Notes under the pieces: generated by a model
Database searches by the model: none
What the model was told of the DNA's origin: nothing
The model's input: the letters and a program-made list of their open reading frames with translations, nothing else
Translations under genes and position numbers: made by a program
Source: Epiperipatus broadwayi
Taxonomy: Eukaryota; Onychophora; Udeonychophora; Euonychophora; Peripatidae
Assembly (NCBI GenBank): GCA_028023455.1
Contig: JAQFVV010006313.1
Location: 2,302,992 to 2,366,991 of the forward strand
Direction of reading: 5' to 3'
DNA: 64,000 bases
Shown: piece by piece, positions 26,546-40,877 of the stretch
Position numbering within the stretch: the first letter of the stretch is position 1
Layout: every line of letters begins with the position of its first letter

Positions 26546-29500
26546 AATTAAATATAACACCATATCATGAATATAATGCTTTGAGATTAACTCATTGCAA
26601 GTATTTAAATGTTATTGATGGCCCTTTAGTGACATTAAATGAGAATACATTTTTAAAGGTAAAAATGTCTTTTCATTTGCTGATACTTTAAACTAATCAA
26701 TTATATTTAAACATATATATTGTAGCATTATATTTTGGTACCAATGCTATCATAATCTACATTGTATGAATTGTTCAAAAATTTTCTTGATTATATATTT
26801 CACAATAGATAGGAAGATCAAGTAATAGGTGTAATTCCCAGGGTAAACTTCCATAAAGGCAATGTGCAAGGGGATGATCATTTTTATTTTTTTAGCCTTC
26901 AAATAATAATTTTTGAATGTTTTCCAATATTAAATATTGCATTTTTATAACAATTTAACAAATAATTATTGAATTGTTTTAGTGATGGCTATAATTCCAA
27001 GTACACATAGTCTGGTGCTTGTAAATGAATAGTAAATGAAATCATAAGTAGTAAAACTTTGCTAAATTGAAATATTAACAACAAATTCAAAATGAATGAA
27101 TTGTCGATTAAATCAGTAGAAGCATTTATCACCACAGGCCAATAGTTATATGTATAGATAACATATACCCAATAAAAGAAACAGTCCAATGGATAATGAT
27201 GTTCAATGAATTCCATTATTTTTATTATGGATGGGAATCTGGTTATAAATAGTCAGTTCAGTTGGAGTTAAGATGAGACAATAACAATTTACTATTAGAT
27301 CTAAACATACTACAACCATTGTCCTCAATATGGTTAAAAAATGCGGCAACTTCATGTTAAATCTGGAAGCTGCTAAAATTGATTCAGACACAAGGCAATC
27401 ACAGAACAGCTAGAAAAGTTACTGTATCTACTCATGAGGCAAGGTATCATGGTAAAGCTGGAAGTAATAGATAAGCTTGGAAGGGTAACTGAAATCCCTT
27501 ACAGAAATAGTTGCACAACTACTAAACGCTATAATACCAAGCCAATATTATTAGGGGAAGGAATAGCATTGTACATATACTAAATTTGCATTTGTATATT
27601 TATTTGTTTTATTTAATAAATATTTAAAGATATTTTTATGAGTCTGTGTTTATCATAATTCATGCATAAACGCAACAGTATGATTGTTCTGCATTGATAT
27701 TCAGCTATAAAATAATACTTCTTATTTTATGCAACAGATTCTCAGGAACTTATAAGACATTTTTTTCAATTCAAAGACCAATCACATTTTTTTTCTTTTT
27801 TGTTCAAACTTAACTATCAGAAGTATTTTTGATGGTGTATTATGTTCATATTCAAATTTTTTTTCATTATTATAATTATTGGACTATTGCCATTATTTAA
27901 TTTAATAAAACCTGCAAAATGTATTAAGAACTGAGAATACCCATCACGGCGTATTTTCACAGTTTTTGATTATCTTTCTGTAATTTTGTTTTGCATTAAG
28001 ATAAAAAAAATATGCTACTTGTTTCATTACATCATCAGTTATTTCCGGCAATTTATATTTATATTCTATTTTTGAAGATTAATTTAACTTCAGATAAGAT
28101 GCATTTATTTCTGTCTTGTAATTTTTTTTACGGAAAGTAATTACAAAAAGAACTGTCATCAATGAAAAAGATATACATCTTGTTTTACATCCAAGATATT
28201 TTGTTTATGCAAAATATAAAAGTGATTAAAAAAGGCCACCATGGCAAAATCTAGTGGAAACTAAAAAAAGCATGACAATAAACTATCAAAATTAGTGATT
28301 CATAAAGGCAATAAGCACTGTCCATTTACTTTTATGGTATATTCTGTTGAATTGACTGTGGAGTTCAATCTTTGTCCTGAATAATTTAATTCAGTGGTGA
28401 AAGTAAATCAAATCACACTGAAGATTGAAAAAATAAGTTAGTTTAACTAAATATTTATTGTGCTCTGAATTTTCTTATGTTGCTGCTGAAAAATCACACA
28501 TATTTTTGAAAAAAAAAAAAATGATTATTTGTGTGGCATAATGTTTAATCAACTGAAAATAGTAATAGTGTTTAATGACTTTGATGTGATTAATAAACTT
28601 ATTTAATTTGAAATGGGAGTGGAAAACAGATCTAATTAATAACTATTTGTTTTAGAGCTGCTTGAAAGTCTAATAAAGTGCTCTGCATTATATTCAAAAA
28701 AATCTAACATGACCTGAACAATATCACATTCAGTGTTTATATAAAGGATTTCTCAGAATTTATAATTCTGATAAAAAATATCTACTCACCATGCATAACA
28801 GCATCATATAAAAAGTATTAAGCAATATTAATTTATAAACAAAAATATGAGTGATTTTTATTATTACATGTTCACACTACTAACAGATTCCATCAGTAAC
28901 TCTGGTGGTGGGATAACCTTCAATTATAAGGATTATAAGTAAATAACAAAACCTATTCTAACCAAAGTACTTGATGCTATCTGGAAGAATCAGATGGTAG
29001 TTCATCAAAGAATAAGTATTGTTTTAGGTACAAAAATTTTCTGAATCTAATTTTTAGTCACTTATATTACTGTAAGGGCCATGAGCCTATTAAGCCATCA
29101 CTGTTCCAATACTAATAATGCCAATTCTTAATCCTATTGTGGCAATGATGTGCAAGCAAACATTTATGACTCCAATCCTTTTTTTTACAACTCTCAAGAA
29201 TTAATAATAAAGCAAAGCTACAGTCCTTATGTATTATCTTCACTTGAGGCAATGCTATCAATAATGATTCAGATTGGAACTGAATTTGGAATAACAATTT
29301 CAGCAGTGTAAGGATTGTATGTTTAAACATTCCTACATAGGAATTTCTCTGCTTACTACAGAAAGAAAGGGATATAGAAAATTTAGTTTCAAAGTGGCCT
29401 AAACACACATTTTTGCTAAATTATCAAGCTTGGCAGATTAATTACTAAAGAGATAGTCATAATAATATTATTAGTAATATTGTCAAAACAGTAAACAGTG

Positions 29501-29594
29501 ACAATATTAAAAATAAATATAATAATTGTAATTTTGTTTCAAGATATAAAAGGTGCATAAAAGATACATAATTTACTTGATACACACTCTTCAC
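26546..29594. other. AT-rich DNA without recognised genes
   Basis: About 3 kb. No supported gene. The stretch 27240-27560 is a little less AT-rich and may be an old repeat, but all frames are short and no family is recognised. Confidence 0.55.
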
Positions 29595-30052
29595 TACAGA
29601 AATAGAGGGAGCACTAGTGGCTGAGAAGCTGCAAGAAGACAATATACACATAAATAAAATAAATATGATTGATTTAGTCTGCAAGTTGTGTAAGGAAGGC
29701 ATAGAAAATATTGGGCATCTGTTACTTGAATGTAAATGTCTGAAAGCCAAAAGGGTCCAAATAATGAGATTGGTAAAGAATAGATATGAACAAAGTGATT
29801 ATACAGAAAGTGGCTTATTGGTTTTTATACTCAGCTTGGGAAAAGATAAGGGGTTTTTAAATATAAATGCCATGAAGTTGACAAATATTATGTTGTGGAA
29901 ATGAGATGTAGCAAGATAGAGAAAAATATGGGAAAATGTGGGGAATGAAAAGGGAAGTCAAAGTGGCTAGCAGGTTTCTCTGGTCATAGCAGCTGAGAGA
30001 TTCCTGACTCCGTATAAGGAGAGGTCACAATCCATCACACCACATCACATCA
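29595..30052 (+). pseudogene. 3' fragment of another non-LTR retrotransposon
   Basis: A 95-codon frame (29617-29904) contains CKLCKEGIENIGHLLLEC, a C-x2-C-x8-H-x4-C cluster like the zinc-finger-type motif found after the reverse transcriptase domain in several LINE clades. A stop follows, then remnants of the same tail, then a 3' end of CATCACA-type short repeats (about 30029-30052). The RT and endonuclease are missing, so the copy is 5'-truncated, as is usual for LINE insertions. The sequence differs from the RTE copies in this window. The clade cannot be fixed from so short a piece. Confidence 0.6.
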
Positions 30053-33000
30053 CAAATAAATGCTTTTTAGTAAAGTTTATATTTCTAAAGGAAGACAAAG
30101 AATTTTAATAGACCAAGTAATTAAGAGCTACACATTTTTTTGTAAGTGAGGAGAATGCTTTCTGTTGGATTTGATATAAAGTATAATTTAGTGTCTTCTA
30201 TTTTTGGAATTTCTAGCTAGGTATACTGAATGGTGTTAAAATGATGTTTTTCAATGATAACAGAACTTATTTTATTGGTATATATGCTGATTCATTTGAT
30301 TCAGAGAACTAAACTGAAACAAAAAAAAATACATTATTTTTTTTATCGCTAGTATTTTTGCAAGAGTGTCATTAAAAGATTAAAACATTTTCTTAATAAA
30401 GACTTTAATGTACTTGTTGGAACAAATTAGATTTTGGCAATACTAGTATTGTTCTTGTAAACTAAAAAAATCTGTTTTTATTGAGTTTTTGTTTAAAAAA
30501 ATCTATATAAAAACAAATATTGATGCATGTCTCTCAAAACAAGGTCATTTAATATATTATATTATACTTAAAGGTTGTAATATTAAAAGAGTTCACATTA
30601 GATAAGCATATACAAGATCAGATTGATGACTGGATAATAAATTAATATGCCCCAAAGTCAAATGATAATTTTATTAGAAATATGCCTTATTCCAATAATA
30701 TTTACTAGTAAATGGATGTTCTGTTTTTAGAAATATGCATCATATGTGTGAACTTCAATAAATATTAAACAATTAAGTTTGTAATTTGACTTTCAGGTTT
30801 GCATCTATCAAAGACTTGGAATTATCTCATGGAGTATGTTATGGACAAAAGAAAATCTATTAATGAATTCACTAGATAGAAGAATTATGACCAAATTTCT
30901 GATGATTATATTGATGATTGATTAAAATAAAACACATAGTATTTTCTGTTTGGAAGAAGAATAAATGGAAAGTGTCATAATAAATATAGAAATTTTAAAG
31001 AAAAACTTCAATCACTGACAAAGACATATTTAAAATGGTTGTTGGATTACAAATGTAAAGGCGATACAAGCATTCACTAGTTGTGATCATTTTATGATGG
31101 CACAGTGAACAACATACATATCTGAGAAGAATAAACTAAATTTTAAAACTATCATGGAATATTGTAATTCCAAGGATTTCCCTGAATAGATTATCTACAT
31201 AATAAAATGAGAGGAAGTGTTTTACTACTAATAAAAATATGACACATTTGAAATGAAAATTGTTAGTCAGCAAACTACAATATTGTAAGTAAGTGAATGA
31301 GTTCAATTAATCCAACTTTTTATTTAAAAAAAAGTGTCCAACTGATCTTGATTTTGACACATGGTGTTTTGAAAATGCTAGATAATGATGATGAAAACAT
31401 TGTTATTGCAGAGACAACTAAAGATTATAATGCTACAGAAATGGAGAATAAACACAGTACTGATATTGCAACATTGGAATCTGATGATAAAGAGAACATT
31501 AGGAATATAGACTTGATGGCAAATAATTCAAGCAATTAAATGTTTGGCTGTAATAATAAATCCAAATAGTTCAAAGAAGTCACTTCAGGGAATAAAAAAA
31601 AACAAGATAGTATAATAATATAGTTAAAACTTCACTAGAATTAACAAACAAAATATTAGATGATAGACAAAATTCTGAAAAAGCTTGAAATTTATTGTTT
31701 ATTAATAACATTTTGAGTGAAATTATAATGTAGACAAATAAAAAAATGAAACGAGCAATAACAAAGTTTAAAATTCAAAATCATACTCATAATCATTATA
31801 TGAATTTATTATAACTGAAAGCATTTTAGGGCCAATAATCTATAAGGAAATATCCAAATGAGGTAATTAATTAGAATTTTGATTACTTCTATGCCTATTA
31901 TGGAACTAGATAAGATATTTTTTAGACAACTAGGACTAAAAAAATTTGAATTTTTACTTTGCTGTTTTTATTTTAGAATCATAATAAATAAAAAGATTTA
32001 TAAAGAAATGATCTTACAACCATCTGCATTAATTTATTTGGAATGATTATTAAAAATTGCCAAATAACAATATATCATTAAAATGCATGATTGCATTGAT
32101 TAAATGCTTCTGAGATTTCATGAGAGATGCAGATTTAAAATTTATAATCTTTAGGAAATGTTGCATAAAAGTTATTTGCCTCATTAATGATTCATGCAAT
32201 TACATTTTAAATGCTTATATATGTATATATTTAGGACAAGGTTCTGATAGCAAAACATTAAATAATGAAGAAAAACGTTTTAGCATCAATCTGTTACTAT
32301 ATTGGTTAAGCCAATACAAAATTCCAACATAAGTATTACAGAATACAATTAGCTTAAGTCCATAGAAGTAAGTGGTCATACTGTTACAAAAAGGTGTTAA
32401 TTTATTTAGAAACTTTAAAAAAATTTTTTTACAACTTTTCAGCCATCAAAATCAAAACCAATTGAATGTCATTTATAAGGATTTCATGACAATATTATAC
32501 TGTTATCATATGTCCAATATTATATAAAGCTGTACCAAAACTTATTTTATGCACTATTCTAACAACATTAACACTAGCACTGAAAAACTGATATTATTGC
32601 AGATTATAATATGACAAAAAGGGTAAATTCACTAGATTGGAAATATGCTAATTATTCATCCTGCTTGAGATCAAGACAGTCAAAAGCAATTTACTTTTCA
32701 AGTATTAAATATTTCAACTGTCAATGCATTCATTTTATGTAAAAAAATGTAAGTAATCATAAAAAATTCAATGCTTGGATTTTTGAAAATAATTGACAAT
32801 ATTACTTACAATCCACACTTAAAATAAGCTCCTAATCTGTAACATCTGAAATAAAGTTCATGTCCATATTTTAAGAGCAGTAGGAAGATGTGAAACTACT
32901 AATAATGATAGTGACAAGAATGTAGTTCAAAATAGCTTGAGATAAAGAAAACATACCAGCAGCATCCTCCCAAATTAAAAAAAAACCTTTGTAAGTCTGC

Positions 33001-36000
33001 AGAATATGTAGCAGATCAATGTGTATAGAACACATCAAAAATTGTCCAGTAAATGTTATAATCTGAAATAAAATCATTTTAAAATTATTTTTGTTTTATT
33101 TATTTTAAAAATGCACATTTTAAACTTTAATTATACTCTAAAATAAAAAGTATTATATACCAGTTGTAGCCATTACAATACAAATCTGTATTGCAACCAT
33201 TGTGCATAAGTACTAAACATAAGAATGATTAGAAATGTAAGATAATATAGCATTTGAATTTTAAATATTCATCCAGAAGATGTGTAAAATCTTGAATAGT
33301 CTTAAAGTGCCAATTTTGTAATAATTTTTAATGGTTTTTATTTTTAAAACCAGTCTTTAGTCTTCATTAAAAATTTACTCTTTTCACATCATTTATTAAA
33401 ATTCTAACTGTAAAAAATGAAAATTATTTTTAAAATGATAAAACAAATTTGCAAATAAATAAAGAAAAAAAATATTTTAGCAATCAGACTAAAAATGTTT
33501 TAAAATTTTTTTTAAATATTCTGCACCAAAATCATTCATAAAAATACTTTTAAATAAATTAAATGCTTAAAATTTAATTTTAAAATGGTGAAATGTAGTA
33601 TAAGTTTGTAGTAGGTGTTTCCTTTTTTCAGATAATTAGCTTCTATTTCATGTTACTATACTTACTGTCTTAATATGCTCAAATAAAATCTAAAAAAGAA
33701 CATTTCATATTTATCAAAAAATAAATATTTTATTTAATTTTATAAAAACAACAATAAATAAGTAACAAAAATGTGTAAATGTATGCTTTTCAATTTCAAG
33801 ATTTTAACAAGCACAAAGTTGTTAATACAGAGAATACTTTTAAATACAATGAAAAGCCTATTCCCTGATTTTAAAAACCATTCTCCTGATGTTGTTTTAC
33901 TTTTCTGTGAATCATATTGACACTTAAACATTTTATTTGAAATTAATATTAATCATTATCCATTTCATTTCCAATTTTTATTATTTAATGATTGCCCAAT
34001 TGTTAGATATCTGCTAGAGAGTAGCTGGAAATGAACTATTATATGTATCCTTCTGCTATCAAAATTAATGTAGTGATTATGTTTTTGAACTCATAAAGCT
34101 AAACATTAAATGTTATGATGAATTAGTCTAAGACAAAAATGGAAATAAATACAAAGTATCACATTAATCATAAAAAATATTAATTAATAAATCTCTATAT
34201 TCATAAAATAAATATGCATATCACTTAATCTGGTAATAATATAATTTAATTAGTTTTCAAATAATTTAAACCAAACTAGACCATCATTTTTTTTATTAAA
34301 AAACACTTTGCAACACAATTCTTAAGATATATGCACCACCATTTACAGTATTATTAACTTTACCAAAGATAAAATCAGTTAACATATGAAGCATATAATA
34401 ATCATGATGCAAGCTTATTAAATATAAAGCATTTAACATTTTTATTAATTTTCATATAAACCTACCATTAGTATGGTAAATGAGCATAATTGATAAGCAT
34501 AATTGATCTTATCAATAATAACCATCTATAAATGCTTAGTGATAAAACTAGTATAATAATACTTTGAAGACTTTAATAATTACTAGCCACTTTAATGGAT
34601 TAAAATTTTAATTCTAACTTAATAAGCAACTAACTATTGTTGATCCAAGATCATGTCAATTAAAAAAAATGCTCATATTTTATTAATCTTTTCATTATTG
34701 ATATTCTTTTGAAAATACTTAATGGCTAATTGGATTAAATTTTCTTTTTATTTTACCAAACTTATCTGTATTCTTTATTATATTTCCACAAATTTTGAAT
34801 TATTTCTGTGAAATGTTTGTAAATGAAGTATCAATTAATATATTATTTCAACTTTGCAAATATAGAAAAAAAAGAGATATGTAATCAGAACAATAGTGGG
34901 TTGTTTTATTGGATATTGTTTAAATTCTCTAAACCTATTAATATTGTATTCAGATTTTAAATTTCCCTTATAATTATTAAAAAGTAATAAACACTGCTAT
35001 AACAAATTTATGAATGTTTTTTTCCTGATAATTTTAAGTTATTTACTGTAGGCTATTGATTTCTGTGAAATTGGCTTCTTTTAAAAGTATATATTTTTGA
35101 ATGAAATCTTAACCTACTCACATTATTCTTCTAAAAAATATAGACAACAAGAGTGTTTTGCAAATACATAAAAAAATTGTAAAAAATATGTTTTAATGTT
35201 ATATCCAAACTTGAATGGGCAGAATAATACATTGACAATCAACAAATTTTCAACTCATTTGTATTAGAATTCTCTGTACAACATTGACATGTTGAAATAT
35301 TTTAGACTTAATAAATCAATTCTATTTTAGTTGAAGTGTTTTTCCTCATCAAATAAATCCAGAAGTAACAAATGAACATTGAAGGTAATCACACAAGTGT
35401 AAGTTATGGTGTAAATAAAGAACTTCATAATATGCTCTGACATCATTTTGAATTAATGGTTAAAATGTATAAAGAAAAAAAAATTCTGTATTTATGCAAT
35501 ATAGGCATTTGATAAAACTGTAATTAACAGGAAAATAAATACACACTTTTATTTTTGTAAAACTAAGAAGTTCACGGTTGCATTTAGTTTTGTTTAAAAA
35601 TATTTGCTGTTTAATAGGAAATTAACAAAAAATTACATAACTAAAAATTGACTGATATCAAATAATATATGTTTTGTGTCACCAACTTTTTTATTATTTT
35701 GTGATTTTTTGGAATTAACTTCTCACCTAATATTACCATAAGATCCTCATGGTTCTAAATCTATAATGACTTCTATAATGGATAGAATCTGTTTTCAATT
35801 TCAAGCAATAAAAATTATAATTAAAAATGAGGTTATGTAAAGTATTATTTATAAATATAATATCAAAATGTCAAAAACTAAAAAGAATAAAAATATATAC
35901 AAAAATATCTTAAATTGGTGGAAATTAAAACAATTAAGACCAGTCATTCTGAAAAGAATTGAAAAGATGATATTAAATTTGTGTTGAAATGCTTTGTATA

Positions 36001-37137
36001 TAATGTCAAACCAAACTAATAAGTTAATAAAAAAAATATTTTTTATTCTTATAAAATTATTGAATTTTCATTTCTAAAGATGTAATATAATGGTCTGTTC
36101 CCTCTATACCTCTATCTGCTTTACTAGGGTGCCACTAGACTATTTGAGCATAGAAAAAAATAAAGTAGGCAGACACATATGGGTGACATTCAACTTTTAT
36201 TTGAAATATAGCCCTAATCGCTAGTTCATGGAGAAATTGAGCTTTATAATATAACATTTCAAACTTACACCTTTTTAATCATTGATAGAATTAATAAAGA
36301 TAATAAAACAAGTTACTGCCAAAACTAATGAGATGAAACATTTATTATGCACAAACAATATCAAAACAAATTTGAGGATTTAACTCTTTATAACATTTAT
36401 TATTGAGTAGATTTAATTTATATTTATCTAAAATGACATAGATGGACTTGAGCATAAATATACTGCATAGAATACACATTTAAAAGACTCAAACCTTTTT
36501 ACTCAAGGCCAAATGTTAATGTCCAAACCAATGCTAGTTTACTGATATACCAATGTGATCAATGCAAAATGAGAATGTTAACATAACTAAAATCATGATT
36601 ACTGAAATTTACATCTGTAACCTGATATTATTAATAAAACATGATCCTTGTTTCCTACAGGCATGTGCATCTGTCTCATGAAGGAATCATAAATATATTT
36701 GGAAAAGAAATGCTCTGTATTGGAGGAAGAGTATTCCTTGCCAATTAATATCCCCAATTAGAGCATACGAAAAACAATGGTATAGGGAATCTCACTCCTA
36801 CCATTTGGAATGTGATGGCTACCATTTTCCAGTCATACATTCAATTGGATAATATTACCCATATGCTAATGTGACATGAGGGAATTAGAATTCAGTGCAC
36901 TTCCCCAGATTACATTGACATAAAACACCCATACATACATCCACCAGCATTGATTCAATTATAAAACAAAGCCTCAAAGTAACCCTTTTTAAATCAATAT
37001 AATCTTAATGATTCTATGCAGCCATTTATGCCCAACTTTAAATTTATTTTAATGAAGATGGATATGACAATGGCAAACATGTTACACATAAAATATTTTA
37101 ATAAATAATTTAGAATTTGATTTAATTGTCAGCCAAA
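30053..37137. other. Long AT-rich stretch without recognised genes
   Basis: About 7 kb of sequence with no supported coding region. At 31297-31539 an 80-codon acidic frame (ending in DNDDENIVIAETT and following residues) stands out from its neighbours in composition and may be a scrap of a transposase N-terminus, but no motif confirms it. Small palindromes occur (for example around 34490-34515). Confidence 0.5.
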
Positions 37138-38923
37138 AGATTTTTGGTTGTTTTACAATAGTGTGTTGGAACCACTTGAGGGCATTATTTCTATGATAGC
37201 ACACAGAAATATGCCATTTAGGCAGCCACCTCCGCTATTGGGAACAATATAGTGGTGGCTGAAAGTCTATTTCTATGCTAATGCACAGAAACACAACATT
37301 TATTAATCGAGAAGCTATTGTGTGAGCTTACAGCTCAGATTTGTGTTATTAATTTTTGATGTACAATCAAATATAACTTTTGGTTACAGTATTATGTGAT
37401 GGTGGCTGGAATTTTGAATGTCAAAACTATTTTAATATTCATTAAAAACCTTCTTCCCCTCTATCTCCCATGTTTTATGAAAGTGTACTAACAATTATGA
37501 GCATTGTCTCATGCTTCCTTAGCCCACATTTCCTTCCCAAAAAATTTGGCAAGTGCAGGTGCGAGCATGATTTCCATAAGATCACACTTCAAGTCATGTT
37601 TTGGCGAGAAAAACTGTGAGCTTCATAAAATGTCTGAACGAAATTTTCCAAAGAACAAAGTTTAGGATTTTCCTTGCTCCCAAACTGACACCATCAATTT
37701 TCTACAGCAGTATGGAGTAGTGGCATCTGTGAAGAAGTGTGCATGTGGAGAATGTATGACATTATACCATTGTGGAAGCTACCACTTCAAATGTAAGATC
37801 GGTTCATGCAGACATCGGTGTTCTTTTCACCAAGGGATGTAGCTGGATGATCACATCTGGATTTTGTGATGATAGTATGTCTTCTGTACTATTGGAGCTG
37901 TGAGGAGCTGACAGTGTCAAGGGCCATATCTGACTTGAACATGTCTCCAGGCTTCCTTGTGCACTGGACCAATGGACTTCACAAGCTCTGTCATGAGAGC
38001 TTAATGTCCTGGCCATGCCATCAAATCAGCGGTCTGTGCTCAATTGTTGAAGTTGACGAGACTGGTGAAAGAACCAGCAGGGCAGGGTTCTTCTACAGCA
38101 GTGGACCTTCAGAGGAGTGTCATAATACCAGAGATTGCTTCAAAGTGACTGTTCCTTGTCACTCTGCACCCACCCTTCTTCGGTCGATTCGGGAAAATGT
38201 CAAACCTGGATCAACTATTTTCTCTCATTGCTGGAAGGGTTATCAAACCAAAGAGCTTCAAGCTGCAGGTTTCAAACACTTGACAGTAAACCACAGGTAT
38301 AACTTTGTGGACTCCAGCACAGGCATGCACACACAGAACATCGAGCACCTGTGATGTCTATTAAAATGGCACAACAAAAAACAGCTTGGCACAGCCAGAC
38401 ATTCACTGGATACCTACCTGGCTGAGTTTATGTGGTGGCATGTGCACAAGGAGAAAGACATCTTCCAGGCACTACTATTAGAGCTTTGCGTTGTTCCTGA
38501 ATATCCAAATAAATTTTTTTTGTTTCAATTGTTATACATTTGACCGTTTAATATAAATAAAATGATTTAGTTGTTTTTGTATTGTGAAAAAAGTTGCTTA
38601 TTCAACCTTCGTTAATTCACTTGTTAACAATTCCCCTACTCTAATAAAGTTGTTAGAAATATATTGATTTCTCCGTAATTTATTTGTAAATTTTTTAACA
38701 AAAAAAAAAAGTAAGTAATAAAAAGAATAAAAACTAATTACTTTTTAAATTTAGTTTGATTTACGTATTTTTTTGTAAAAATTTATTTGATTTTTTTTTT
38801 TACTTTTAACAAACAAAAACAAAAAAAAAGTCAGGCCCCAGAAACATTATATTTATCTTTGTTTACAAACAAATCCCACTTTCTGACAGTTTCAACATGC
38901 TATTGTAAAACAACCAGATTTTT
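37138..38923 (+). mobile_element. Merlin DNA transposon with intact ends
   Basis: The terminal inverted repeats are GGTTGTTTTACAATAG at 37146 and its exact inverse ending at 38915. Similarity extends to about 27 bp with three mismatches. Both sides are flanked by the same 8 bases, AGATTTTT (37138-37145 and 38916-38923), matching the 8-9 bp target duplications of the Merlin superfamily. The interior encodes an IS1016/ISXO2-type transposase on the plus strand. The element itself is 1770 bp. Clean ends with a broken gene mean it moved as a unit and then decayed. Confidence 0.92.
37630..38500 (+). pseudogene. Merlin transposase (ISXO2-like DDE), inactive
   Basis: An N-terminal part starts at an ATG at 37630 and contains a zinc-ribbon-like C.C/C..C pattern (KKCACGEC... 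CKIGSCRHRC), but has stops at 37663 and after HQGM. The frame then changes, and 37866-38354 gives 162 residues of the catalytic domain: S.GFLVHWTNGL, SIVEVDET (first Asp, about 64), GSTIFSHCWKGY, HLTVNH, HTQNIEHL (Glu about 160). Where the family has SD.W, this copy has SHCW, so the second catalytic Asp is replaced by His. The stop at 38352 replaces the Trp that normally follows IE.L, and coding similarity continues a little further. The intact enzyme would cut and paste the element. This copy cannot. Confidence 0.88.
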
Positions 38924-40511
38924 TTTAGAAGAAATAATGTTCAGGTTTAATAATTGAAAGTTCAAATCTCCTTTTTAAAAAAATCATACTTTACATGGTA
39001 TTTCTATGAATTTCAAGTTTGCTGAAAGTGATTTTTGTGATCATTGATGTGCTACATATTCAGTTCAAATTATTGTCCATCATCAATTAATAGATCTTTC
39101 TTATTGGAGATGAATCCATTTTTGTTAGTTTTTGGGAACTGCTTTACTGGAGGCTGTCTCAAATGAAGTCCATTGCATGATCCCTACATCATGGAGGTCT
39201 GCAACAGAGGTATAAAACTATTTTTAATCAAATCATCTGCAAGCATAATCTTATTTTTCATTTTATATTATTTTGTATTTTTATCACTATATTCCAGGAT
39301 CAATCTCTAATAGTTTAGCATCATTCTCATTGGTGATGATTTCATTATGAACTGTGTTCATATGCATCTTTTTTGCTTAGTTTGCTTTAGAGCAGAAAAC
39401 ATTAATATTTTCTTTTCATTAATAATTTTAATTTCTCTTATATAAATTACAATATCTTAAATGCCCCAAGGATCTGTTTACCAGTACATTTCATTAGAAA
39501 TTTATGTCAATCCTACTATAGTTTAAAAATAACTTTAAAATGGAAAATAAATTAAGTTTTAATTATTTTTTATCTTCCTTTAAAATAATCTTTTGTTTTT
39601 AGATTTTTAATTTTTTCTTATTACTTTTAACTTTAAATAATTATTTAATTAGTTTATTATCTGTGCATTTTATATATCTGTGCATTTTTATATCAATTTA
39701 AATAAATTTTATTTTATTTTGTATATTTTCATTTGAGAGTGATGTTATGGCATATATGTATACTGTTATAGTAGCTAATACTTATATTTTGATTTTATTG
39801 AAGTTTTGCAACTTTTTAGATAAAATTAGTCAAGAAAAAATTTGCTGAAATTATAGATCAAATAAAATAAGTTTATCTTTGTCAAAATCGTTCAAAATCA
39901 TTCTTTCAAAATTTTGATGATTTTTTATTTATATGTTTAGTTTAAATTATTTAATAAAAAATTATATTATTTTATGTTATACTTTAGCAACATATCTATG
40001 AAAATATCATAACTATTTATTTATTCCAATATATTTTATAGCCTATAGAATAAGCAAAAGCTTTTTTGATGATAATTTACTTCTGTGTATTTCTGATTAT
40101 GTAACTTTTTTTTTGTGAAATTTATAATTTTATTATTTCAGACTAATTTTATTCCATGAAAATTATGCTTAAAACAAACAATGTAAAAAAATAGAAAATG
40201 AAAAATTGTACATTCAATGATACAATCAAAACAAAATCTGAAAAATAAATTAAAAACATAATAAAATGTATTAATTATAAATAATGCTGAAAAGATTAAA
40301 AGTTAATTTTTAACAATTTGAAAATATTTTTATTTGAAATTGTATTAATATAATTTGTGTAAAGAGATAAGTATTTTACATTAAATGCATCTTTTTATAC
40401 TAAAGATTAAAATGATTATTTATTTTGGGTCTTTTTATTGCAAAAATAATATTTAATTTTTTTAAAAATGAAACTCTTTTTATATACTAATGAAATACTC
40501 CAAAACAACAT
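38924..40511. other. AT-rich DNA without recognised genes
   Basis: 1.6 kb of low-complexity AT sequence. No gene or repeat can be named. Confidence 0.6.
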
Positions 40512-40877
40512 GAGCTGAGTCAAGCCACTATAAAAAGATATAACTTAATAGATATATTCTCAGGGAATAGCATTGAGTTAACTTTCCGTGAATCCTCACC
40601 ATAATCATAGTGCAATATTGAAAAAGTATAACCATGTAGATATAGTCTAATTAATAGTCCTGAGTTAACTTTCAACATCAGAACCATCACACTAAGATTC
40701 TGGTGAGAATTCACTGAAAATTAACTCTGGGTTATTAAGTGATAATATATCTATATGGTTATACCTTTTCTAAATTGCACTATGATTTTGGTGAGGATTC
40801 ACGGAAAGTTAACTCAATTCTATTGAGTGAGAATATATCTAGAGGGTTATAGCTTTTTATAGTCACTTGTCTCAGCC
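40512..40877. mobile_element. 366-bp palindromic foldback element
   Basis: The left half (40512-40693) is inverted in the right half (40695-40877) over nearly the full length. Matched features include ctataaaaag near each outer edge, gagttaactttccgtgaatc (left) with its inverse (right), and cataatcatagtgcaa with its inverse. Almost no loop separates the arms. There is no coding capacity. It resembles a MITE or foldback element, but no family or target duplication can be given. Confidence 0.8.

Noticed and set aside
28034-28060. A second hammerhead-like CTGATGA word on the minus strand
   Set aside because: No stem II or stem I pairing surrounds it.
31297-31539. 80-codon acidic frame resembling the N-terminus of a piggyBac-type transposase
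   Set aside because: There is only acidic composition; no catalytic domain, TIRs or TTAA duplication can be found nearby.
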